The position numbers and the translations under genes were made by a program. DNA of 64,000 nucleotides, from assembly GCA_947396885.1 (NCBI GenBank), contig OX377206.1:85061960-85125959 (forward strand), in the 5' to 3' direction. A model generated the notes under the pieces. That model was not told the DNA's origin, made no database searches, and saw only the letters and a program-made list of their open reading frames with translations. The DNA is from Heligmosomoides polygyrus polygyrus (Eukaryota > Nematoda > Chromadorea > Rhabditida > Heligmosomidae). Of this stretch, positions 10,801 to 22,800 are shown one piece after another (the stretch's first letter is position 1; every line of letters begins with the position of its first letter).

Positions 10801-13800
10801 CTTCCTGGTCGCTCTCCTGGTCCACCATAGAGGTCCCACATAGCGCCCTTCTCCACTATCCCCTTAGTGGTCCTCCCATGCTTATGGCACGGTCGGTGAC
10901 ACGTATTCAGAATCAGGATGCTTACTGCGCGAAGTAGGGGGTCCGTTTTCTGGATCAAGAAGCTCAGAAGCGCGCGCAGTCGCCGCTGTGTCGAGCATGA
11001 CGAGGCTATGCGTATGGCAGATTCCTTCTTCTCCGTATGAATTCCCTTACGGCTCCCTTCTTGTTGGTTCCCCGCCCTGGTCCCGCCTCTAGGTCCCTTC
11101 TTCAAGGTATATTCCTCCTCACTCCCTCGGGATCACCCTTACTACTCGACCCCAATTAAGTAGGCCTCCCACGCTCACGACACGACGACGGCGAGCGAAC
11201 GTCCATTGTGTGACATCGGTGTCACATCCTCTAAATCCGGTCTCTCTTAATGATAATGGATCTCCTTGCTGATCTTCCTTACTGTCCCCTCCTCTGATTG
11301 GTAACTCTCTAATGATCCCTACATATTGGTTGAACTCTTCTTGGTGCCACCTCCTGGCCTGCTTCATTGCTCTCCCATCGACCATCACGATGCTCCTCCT
11401 GGTCGCTGCCTCCTTATCGCCGTCGGTTCTCCACCCTCAAAGTCCCCCTTCTACCCTTACCCCTTTAGAAGTCCTCTCACGCTAATGGCACGAAGTCGGC
11501 TTCTGAATCTGGACGCTCAACAACGCGCGTAGGTGCTTTTGTGTTAAGAAGTAGAGGGCTGTGTTTTCCCTGCTGCAGCAACATCCCACGTTCAATAGCA
11601 AATTTTGTCCGCGCTGTAGATGAAGAGGAGCACCTTATTCAGGCTAGATCACTCGACCGCTTTCGCTGTGGATGATGCGGCGTAGCTCACTTAGGTTAGA
11701 TCACTCTACGGACAAACTCTTTTATATAGGTGGTGATGGTGATAGGTGGTGATGATAGGTGGTGGTATCCCACATAGGTTAGATTTTCGACCGCCCTCGC
11801 TGTGGATGATGCGGCGCACCTCACTTCGGTTAGATCACTCGACCGCTCTCGCTGTAGATGATGCGGCGTAGCTCACTTAGGTTAGATCACTCCACGGACA
11901 AACTTTTATATATAGGTGGTGATACCCTACGATAGATTCATCGGTGCAAATAGTGTCGGAGGGGGGGGGGGGGGGGAAGAGTCACCCTCTACTCAGTGGT
12001 TTACGCCCTGATATGTCTAATTACACCAGAAATGGCCTGCATCAGTCCACCGTAGGTGTAGAACATGCCAGCGCTGCAAAAAAGCACAAACCGTTTTGTA
12101 GGGCTGTCCTTCTAGCATTCTTCTTAAGCATTCATTTATTCTCCAAAGCATTCGGACAGGAGAAAATTTCCTCCTTACCACGATTAAAACAACTGTAAAC
12201 AGTGTCTGCACTGGACTCTTGGTGGCGCAGTCGGAAGCGGCGTCTCTGTCGCCTTATGGTTACTCAGGCTGTTCAAACCTTCCATCCCTCCGGGATCCAT
12301 GAATTGGTAACAGGCTGGCCCGGGAAGTTTAAGACTTGGCCTGTTCATCGTTTGACCCTCAAAATCCACTGCGTTCATTGCGTAGGCCAAATGTGCATTC
12401 AAATTGATTCCACAATATCCCTTTGAGATAGAATGCGTGACGCATCCTAGATAGGGGGCTAGTGAACGTCGACTTTTATCTTTTACTATCGAGACTCCCG
12501 AAACTTATCGCATCGACTCCATTTTCTTAAAGTTCATTTTTATTTTTTTCAACAGGAGTGACGTCAACAATTATGTATTTATGAGGATCTGAGTACTAAG
12601 AGCACATAGTTCATATGAAGAATACCATTTCCTGTAAAGAATGCACTGGCAGGACGTCCAGAATATTTGAGAACAGCTACTTCATTGTTCTTCGTCACAC
12701 AGAAGTGATAAACCGCGTGTTCCGTTCGCATACAGTTGTTTGAAAGCAGATGTTTAGGGAAGGCAAACTCCTCTTCGCGAGATCGAAAACGCCGAACGAA
12801 TTCTGGTCGGCGCTTCTCGAGAAAGCATTTGCAAAGTAAGTAGATGGTCTTTGAATTTATCAAAGTTCACCCACTCTGTCGTTATCATTGCTGGTCTTAT
12901 CGCAGTCGTAGAAAGAACAAATCGGTGTTTTCTGCATCTCTATCTGTTTCTGTTTTTTACCAGCGTATATTCAGTTCTATCCTTTTAGATTATATGGCTG
13001 CTATGAAAATCTGGTTGGAGGTCACCTTTCGGATGCCTTACAAGACGTTTCTGGAGGAGTGGCCGAAACTGTCAACGTAGCCAGATTTCTTAGAAACGTA
13101 AGAATTTTGCAGCAGTTTGCTCTCGTTTCTACCTTGGTTATGCGTCAGCGGAAAGGCAACAATTAATCGTGTCCCTGAGAACAAGTTGCACGTGACACCG
13201 TCCCGTGAAAAAGGATGAATTCGAAACTTCTACTTGAATTCCTACCTCCTTAGTCAGCCCATACTCCGTTCTGGTCATGCACCGTGCCTCGTTGCCTGGT
13301 TTTTGTCCTGGATATTAATCAGACTGGGAAATTTTCTAGTTCTTGTTTTCAAAGACTGGAAAAGCCGGTAATTGAGGGTGGAAGAGGAATGTTTTTATGA
13401 ATGCAGGAAAAGCACCTTTCAGGGAAAGCTGTAATACATGAGGTGTATTGTAGCTCAGTCGAACTAGGCACCCACCTTCGCTTGTACTGAATCAAGGTTC
13501 ATGGATTGACTCTCGTCCAGGCTTGCCGAACCTTCCATCCCTCATGTGTCAATGAATTGGCACCAAACTTATTTAGGAATGATGAAACACTGGTTTTGTA
13601 CATCATTTGGCTATTTCAAGTCTTTATATGGGCTGCTCAATTCTTATACTCGTAGTCTCGAAGGAGAAGGATCAATCCCTGTCTGGAATGTGTGGCGCTT
13701 TGCAGACAGGAGTTGATTAACGTCGGCCTTCATAGTTTACTCACCAGGGAAGGGTCTCAGGCGTAGATCTGAACGGGGGAAATGGATAGTACTGCGAGAA

Positions 13801-16800
13801 TCTCCACCCTTCATGTTGTAGAAGAACATGTTTCGTTTTTGCTGAGTCCTTGAACCAAAAGAGCTACGGGCCCTCGACGGCGAGGTACGGTAACGCACCA
13901 CCAGCATGTGCGCGCGAGCATGCGTGTGCACGCGGGCTTTTGTATAGGACGGGGCTTGCGGTAAGCGAGTAGGTGGCTCAGCAGGATGTGGGGCTACTTT
14001 ACAGGTGCTAGGTCAGATGTTCGACTCCCGTGATCTGCAGTGTTTTTGCATTTTTTAGTGATTGCCGCTTTCTTAACCAACTTGCTTCCTACACATCTCC
14101 TACATATTTATTTCACTCTAAATTGTCAATAAGGACCAGATTCGTACTCAAAGAGAGGTTTGAGCAAAAACGATGACCATGACCTTACCATTAATCACCT
14201 TTACCTACTGTAAGTTAACATACTCCAGCGTAATACAGAATACGGATGTCGGATTCGTGATTACCATCGCAAATAACCCCTCTGGGAGAAGTTTGGGCGA
14301 AATCGGTGATTATGACTTCGACGGCCCTAGTCACCCGTACCTATCGTAACCTACCGTAATCGGCCGAAAATCGAAAAACGGATGTCAGATTCGTGATCAG
14401 CACCCCCAAATAATTTCCCTGGGCAAGGTTTGGGCGAAGTTGGTGGTTATGACCTCGACATTTCTAGTCACCCATACCTGCTGTAACCCGCACCTGTTGT
14501 AAGGTCATTGTTTAACATTCGCTGAAAAACACAAAACATTGTATGATTCAGAAACTGAGAAAAGTGAGTGAAGCACAGCTCACAGAAACCTTTATTTGAC
14601 AATTTAGAGTGAAATAAATGTGTAGGAAGTAAACTGATTTAGATTGCCATCAGGCACGACTTTCACGACACTACTTTCACAACTCCAGAGAGGTTGAGGA
14701 AAGATCGAAAAATTTTTCGCCCAAACCTCGCCCAGGGGGTTATTTGGGATGCTGATCACGAATATGACATCCGTTTTTCAAATTTCGGCCGATTACGGTA
14801 GGCTATGGTAGGTGTGGGTGACGGTTCAATGCTGTATCCCCAATTTCAACTGCCCGTAGCTCTTTGGGTTCAAGGACTGAGCAAAAACGAGGCATGTTTT
14901 TCTACTATATGAAGGGTGGGGATTCTCGCAGTACTATCCATTTCTCCCATTCAGACCTACGCCTGAGACGCTTCCCTGGTCATGATCCCTGTGTGTAATG
15001 CGTGAAAATAGAAACAAACAACAACAACATACAAAACAAACATTCGAAGGCAAAAAACAAAAATAGGCTACCTCACCAACAAGGGCGCATGTTCTACCGT
15101 TTGAGGAGCGCCAGTTCTAACGTGCACGTCGAATCGATCATGGGTCAGATCACGTCCGAGCCTTCTAGATCATCCCTCTATCATCTGGCTAGTGCAATTT
15201 GTTGTATACGCCAAATAAAAGGATAAAGTACGGCGTTACTCAATGCCTTTTGGGATGCGCCACACCTTTTACTCCTATGGGATGTCATGGAGACGATTTG
15301 AATGTGTATCTGGCCAAAAAATACCTTGCGGAAAAATAAAAAGCCGATGAACAAGTCGGCGCTTTATCCTTCCCAGACAAGTTTGGTACCAGTTCACCGA
15401 ACCGGAAGGATGGAAGGCTTAGTTGTCCTAGGCGGGAAATCCGAGCCAGAAGCCTGGTATCGGGTGCACGCGACAGACGGCACCTCCTTCGACTGTGCTA
15501 CACGCGCCCATATGCCAAATACTCATTCAAATTGCAAGCGTGATATCACTTAGAGTTTAAATGTGTGGTCCTCCCAGCAAAAGAATTGCTACTGCACACT
15601 TTCGAGCTGCTTCCCCGCAGACCTCCTCCCCCTTCCGATTTTAAGGACGGTCTTGTATGACAGTGTAACTAACTTAACTGGTTCGGGAGGTTGATATAAT
15701 GTAAATTAAGTCGCCGAACAATGATCAGAATTCATCCAGACGCACTTATAAAGGAGATTTTTCTGGAGTTAAGAAGTAGCGGGCATGAGATTGTTGTGTC
15801 CTAACCGGAAAGTAGAGTGGTTTTTGGATTTATTCTGATTTTTCTGCAATGCCGAGAAATAAGTTTTTGAATGTTTTAGCGCATTTTGCATCTTCTGTAT
15901 GAATGTGTCTTTCCAGGCAGGACCGGATTCGACTCAGACGTTATTCAACAACACGAAGGAAGCATTCGACAACGAAGCACTGATTGTTGCTGCTATTGCG
16001 GTTGTTCTATTCGCCGTCGATCGTTTTATCTCAGTTCTTTGTTGTAAGAATACGTTTGCCTCTAGATGACATAAGGTCATTTCATCGTTCATGGTTCAGG
16101 CGAAAACGAAAGACGAAATCGAACAAACTCTCGACTGTGGTCTCGTGAAAGGACACGCATATGCCGTGACAGCTGTACGATATGTGGAGTTGGATGCTAA
16201 AGCAGTCGGTTTTAGGTTAGTTCTTCCTTATGTAACGACTTATCCTGTTTGTTTTGTAGACATTCGCAGGAGCTTGCTTTGCGGGTAACTTTGCATGATC
16301 TGCTGCCTTGAAATAATTTTTCTTTTGTACTTTTTTTGTCAGGACCATTGTCGCTAATTTTGGTTTGCTAAACACTGAACGAATTTTAACAAAGGCTAGC
16401 TCAGAAGGGCAATATATTAGTGGAGAGGAGAGGAGGGTGTTGAGAGGTTTTTTGCTCCAAATCCAAGACTGCTTAGCCCTTATTTTCTTCTCTTACTGCT
16501 TTTCACTATTTGAAAGAGTGTCACTGCTTGATTTCTATTTAGTTTTGTTGCCCTTTTTGTTTGCCCAGTAGAACGGTGTATCCATTTTGAACATCGTCTC
16601 AACTACCTCATGAGTGATCTGGCTCATTTAAGTAGACCTTCCAAGCCCATAGTACAACTTCCTCAATTTTTTTTTGAAATCCGAATCTGACAAGCACCCG
16701 CCACTCTTCATTTGAATATTCTGTATTTTAAAACGTACCTGCTAGAAAACTTGGTAACATTTCGTGGAATTCAATAAATGTAAGTTAGATCCATTTTCAG

Positions 16801-19800
16801 CTCTTTGTTTGGATATCCTGCCCGAATACAGATGATTCGTCTTCAGAATCCGTGGGGAGAAAAGGAATGGAATGGTCCTTGGAGTGACGATAGTAAGGAA
16901 TGGGAACAAGTGAGTCAACGTCCTCCTTTGTGAGCTAGATTTTTGAAAAGAGAAATGATAACACTTCAAGTTTTCTTCTAAATTTCAGGTAACAGATTCT
17001 CAAAAACATTCCCTAGGAATTACTGTTGACGAAGATGGCGAATTCTGGTAAGCTTTTCGTTATGATGAAGCTTTGTGTGATTTTTTTACCGTAGTCCATT
17101 GCTTTGTTTCTTAATGTCGAGATGCTTTCCCACATTATATGGAATGTTACGCGTCAATTAGATCCCAGTTCCTGTTAATGAATGTGATATGTAGGATGGG
17201 ATCTATCCTAATCGAGGGCGGGGAGGGCCGAGGGGCACATAACTAAAATTATGCAACAAATGGGACTTGGGATTCATGGAGTGGATTCTAGAGGACAAAA
17301 TAGGGCCGAAGCTGACAAAACTCACCGAAAAATGCAACTAAAACCGCTTGCGGGGACGTCTTTGCAACCGCGGGCTTATTTTTTTTTTTGCTTTTTCGTT
17401 CGTTTCTTCGTTTGCTTTTTGGGGTCTATTCAGTTCTCTAGAACCCGTTCCATGAATCCCAAGTCAATTGGTTGCATACGTTTTAGTTATGCGCTTCCTC
17501 TCCTCCCCCCCTCCCGACTAGGATAGATGCTGTAGGAGGTATCTTGCTGTGTTTTGTTAGGCACAGCCTTTATCATCATTATGACGATGTGTTTTCTAAG
17601 ACGTAATTGAAATATCTTTAGGTTTTAGTGGGGTAGTATGGATCTATCCCATGTTGTAGTTGTGGTGACTCATGGTTGACAAGAAATGTAGAAATCAAGC
17701 TGATGAGAGAGGTGACAACCCGAATGTGCCTATGAATTCTTTAATTACAGGATGCCATGGGACTCCTTTGTCCAGTACTTTACCGACATCTCCGTGTGTC
17801 AAATGTTCAATACGAAAATCTTCTCGTTGTCGAAAAGGTAGGTTTTTTTGTATGTCTTCGTCTCGTTTGAAGCAACGTTCAATATCTTTACGAAATTCTT
17901 ACTTTTTCGTGAAACTGTGGTTTCTTTGTGGAAAAGAAGTTTATCAAAGATACTGAGTAGCCGTACATTTTTTGGATATTCTGTGACAGCGATGAGGATG
18001 AGGACTTCTCAGTGTTTCGTTCTTCTCGAACAACTCTCATCGTTTCAAAAATCCGAGTGGAGTCGAAGCCTTGGCAGAAAAAGTCGAACTAAAACCTGCC
18101 ATAGTCATTACGTCAGCGCCTTCTGCCGACTGCGCTTTTGTTCAGTATGTAGAATTTTGTGCCTGTCTGCTCACAGTGAATATGAAAGGTGATTTCTTCA
18201 GCGGTAGGAAGCAGTTCATATGTGGAGGTAGGAAGCTGTTCATATGTAGCAATCTACTTATCTAACCCTCTTTAAATCTAGTCTGTATCCGAATAAATCA
18301 TTTTCCGATATCCGATTTGGATAACCCGATCCGAATCACCCAAAAATCCGGTGTCCGCGAAGTTGTCGTTATCCGAGTCATTCAAAAACCCCGGGATCCG
18401 CGAAATTGCCGTTATCCGAATCGTACAGTTATCCGAAGATTTTGAATCGGATCCATTGTATCGAATGAATCATTTCTGGATATCCGATTCGGATGTCCCG
18501 AGCCGAATCATCCAAAAAACCAAGGCTGCAAAACTGTCCTAATCCGAATCATCCAAAAATCCGGGGTTCGCAAAATCGCCGTTATCGGAATCATCCAATT
18601 ATACGAAGATTTTCGGTCGGATCCAATGTATACTAGTCTGAGCATAAATCGGACTCAAAGTGTAGTCTTTTGCCGATTGTGCCACACTCGCCCATATCTA
18701 CGCATAACGCAGATCTCAGTAAGTTCTTATGAACGATCGGAGTGCTTCAATTCATTTTCTTGAAGCCTCAAATGGCTGTTGTCGACGTTGTAAGCTGTAA
18801 CAATAACGTTTTATTGCGATCAAAACACTAACTCCAGCCGGGGCTCAAACCCGCACCTCCTGCTGTCCTCCCGGGAGTGCTCTACGCCATTACGCCACGG
18901 CGCTGTTTGTTGGAACGCAACGTCCACCCCCTGTGGAACCTATCAGCACTGACCCGGATGTCGGGATGATATCCGAGCTTGCTTACGGGACCAGGCAAGC
19001 GGTAGGTCAGGGAGTAGGCTTCGTTCTGTTCAGTATAGAACAATTGCTTTCGTCAGAAGGTGGTCTCCTAGAGTATGTTTGAGTGAGCAAAGCATCCATG
19101 TCAACTGAAAATGGAGGTTTCTGAATTCTTTTCCTCACAGCTCTCGAAATTCTGGCGGAAAGGAATTGAAAGGCTGCCTGGAAGATGGGGCAGGATCTTA
19201 GACGTGGATGGGGAATATATCGTGGACTGAGTTTTCGTATATTGTATTATATTGTATGGTATTGCAATATTGTTGTGCTAGTGTTGCAAGACTTTTCGAT
19301 CAAGCCAATACCTAAGTGTTTATACTTTTGTTTTGATATTTTCGTAGAAATGGAACACTGCAGAAACATCTGTACTTTTTGTAGTCGAGCGAAACGTAGA
19401 ACTTTTGGACGCTGCAGTTCGTTTTGAAGCAAATGGCCGAACTAGAAAACCTTTGGGGTGTTCGTAAATTAGTTGGGCGTCAGGCAACTCGAAGTTAAGA
19501 ATTTGAGCGAAGTGAAGAATGGAGGACGTCATCATACAGCATTTGTTTAAGGTATCACGAGGAGATATTCTATGGAGAATGGACGACGAACGGAGAAAAA
19601 AGCGGAGCTCCGAACGACTTCGCTGGCGGATGTCTTAACTTCTCAGCTACTTTTTGTAACAATCCGCAGGTGGGTACCATTTGCGCACTACAACACAAAA
19701 TTTCATCGCAGGATACGTTTCTGTTTCAGTTTCTGCTCAGCGTGCATCAACCGGGTGAAATTATGCTAGCACTAACGCAAAAGGAGCCGAACGAAGGATT

Positions 19801-22800
19801 GAAGAGGAGGGATCCTTATGTCACAATAGGCATACATGTCATGAAAGTTGAGAATAACCGGACTCATCGTGTACATCAAGTAAGTTGACTCAAATGTTCT
19901 CTCTATTGTTCCTAAAATTGTATTTAAGGCAATGACTCCAGCCGGCACGTCAGACTATGCCAGTGCACGGTCCATATTTCTACACCTACGAGATGTTCCG
20001 GTTGGCAGATACATCGCCTTGCCGACGACATTTGCACCACGTGAGCAGTCAACGTTCATGCTTCGAATCTATTCGGATCACAAGATTGATCCGCAGGTTC
20101 TTTTGAAGGTGGGCATACACTTTTGCCTTTAGTTGACTGAAGATTTAACATCTCAAATCAACATCTCCTGCCCGATACAGCTTGTTTCGTTACTCCAGTA
20201 TGTTAACATCTAACATCTACCTATACGTAGTTCCCCTTCTTGGACTTCAGGGGGGGGGGGGGCTTACTGGTAGTCTTCATAGTTGGAGGATAAAGCTCGG
20301 CGTTAGTCAATCTTTTTGTGGGATGCTTCAGGTTTTCTTCTTCTGCGGGATATCTTGGAGGCACATGAATGCCTGCTCCGTCTATAGGTTGACTTGCGGT
20401 GGCCATGAATAAGCTAGGTTATGTTTGTCCTTCCCAGGCTAGTCTGGCACTGATTCACCGACTCCAATGGGATGGAAAGCTTGGTTAGCCTGGTAGGAGC
20501 CCGAACCAAGGGCCTGGATATATTGCGTGCGTGACAGTAGGTTTAGGGCATGGTTTGCCTATTGCTGTTTTTGAACATCCACGAAGCCCATGTTGTCTAT
20601 GGCATATCTTCGTGGTCCTCGCAGCCAAACGCACAATGATCATATGACACCCGAATGATGCATGAGTTAGCGAACCTGATCTCGTGTGGAATGAGTAGCC
20701 GAATTCGTTTTGTGCCGACGCCACTTAGCTTTCTATCGTTCATGCTTCGGTGATCTTGTAACAGATGTACGGGAAGATTAAAACAATGGCTTTTCTACAG
20801 GATCGTCGTCTGAAGTCGCTGCGTAAAATAAAATTGTTTTCGTGTCGTTACGTTGACTATCAAATCGCTCGTGCGGACGACAGAAACGCCTTCATTCTTT
20901 CCTATAACGTGCCAAAGTACCTCAGTGGATATATCTCACTTGAGGAAGTGCTTTTCGTTCAGGGCTTCCTCGAAAAAAGTCCGACCAACGGGTTAATAGA
21001 CGTCCTGCTGTTCCTTTTATACAACGTGATCCACTTGGTTGCTCTCATCCAGCGACTCTGTCTGCGAAACGTATTACGCGGCCGGCCCATCTAATTTTCG
21101 ATGACCTGGCCTTTTCGACAGCGTTTCTGATCTTTGAACGTCGACGGAACTGGGAACTTCGGAGGCTTTCAGTTGCGTGAATCGTGTCGGTCCAAACATC
21201 GTCCGTTCGATTCCTCGTTGCGGTCGTATGTTCATCCTGCTCTCGTGGGGTCCAGCTTTTGCGGCATACGTTAGCGCAGGAAGAGCAGTTGAATCGCCTA
21301 ATGGGCAAGGAAGCACATCTTCGTCCTCTTCACTATTCCTTCAACGCTCTTGAATGCTCACAAGGCCGCTCGTTTCCTACTGCGCAGCTCTAGCGTTAGG
21401 TCGTTCTGCCATTTTGACTTCACGACCTGCTCGACCTGAATACACGTAGCTAGAACATTCGGAGGTGTACGTTCCGTTGGTTGTGGGCATCAGCGCATCA
21501 GAAGCTCATCCGTTTCCCACGCAACAAGAGACGGTCCAACGGTGACCTTTAACTTTGAATTTATATTGTTTCCGTAGAAATGGTGGTTACTCTGGCCACC
21601 GTTCTGCTCTTAATCAACTTTGGGCTGCTGAATGAGGTTGATTAACTCGGCTTCAGCTCCGGCTACCTGCTGAAAGGGATCACCTTTTTATTGTTATTTT
21701 CCTCCATCGATGATGGCACCCCTTCCCGTTGTCGAAATTGGTGTGTCGTTTTTCGCCGTGTGGCTCCCTTTTCTCGTAGAATTGTCGGACCACATGGTCT
21801 AGGGGAGGGGGGGGGGGTACTTCGCTAGACGTAGGATTCTGTTTGAATTGGTGCTATCTCCTGGGATTGTCTACAGTGATTCCATCTGGCGTCTCTTCAA
21901 TTTCTTCACGGACGCTTTGCTGCGGCGACGTCTGTAGGAACTCTAGACAGCCGGATGATTGCTGGACAGGGGGTAATCTGTTGTCATCGGCCGGCAGATA
22001 TTGAGGAGTCATCTCGTAGGGGGGGGGGGGGGATCAGCTAACGCAGTAAATATGGAGCTTGTTCTTGAGCTCTGCGATAATCTCCTTAGTTGGTTGCTTG
22101 TCCTTGAGCTCAGTTTTGGTCCCTTTGTAGTCACGTTTTTGGTATTCTGATGGGCTTTCTGGTATTTTGCCCTTCCGTAGGACTTTTAGAGGCAGCGACG
22201 TAGAGGAGGAGACGTTACCGAGTGGACGCAGAACGATATTAAGCCTAGGTGGACTAACCTCCGAGCGTTCCATTGTAGCCCACCTAGTTTTAATGTCTGA
22301 AAACAAACTAACAATTGTTTCTCAGTCGGCCTTTGGCTTCTGAAAGAGTCAGTTGTTTTATTCTTGGAGATGAACCGAGGTCTTGCACGTGAGAAGTGTG
22401 GTGTTAGGCATTCCCAGGGAGAATGTTTAGGTCCCGCAATGACTTCAATTTTCATTTATCACTCAGTAATTTCACCATCGGGCGTGAGGTAGTGCGGATA
22501 AGGAAGGTTCGATCATCGCACGCATTATGAATCGACGTCCTTGGTTCTGGTTCCGTGCTGAACCTGGCCAGCCATGACTTCTATTCATCCGGGGTCAGTG
22601 AGATAGTGCCACATTTGGCTGAAAAAGTGTTACAGTCGTCAACAGACAGCCCGTTGAACTTCGACAGTTCGTAACTCATTCATGAGTTTCATTTTGCAAA
22701 TTTGATTAACATATTCGGAACAAGCATTCCGAGCATCTAATGACCCTTGTCTCTATTGAAGTTCCATGGGAGGTCGAAACCATTCACTGGTTAGAAGTAG

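Noticed and set aside
10528..10937. Proline-rich open frames
   Set aside because: Same sequence recurs at 33.5-33.9 and 61.9-62.2 kb within Helitron-like copies, with no conserved start or stop.
20181..20201. Possible 21-nt tra-3 microexon between exons 13 and 14
   Set aside because: The acceptor (GATACAG) is fine but the donor would be GTTAAC, and exons 13 and 14 already join in phase without it, giving LLK followed by ATSVTR.
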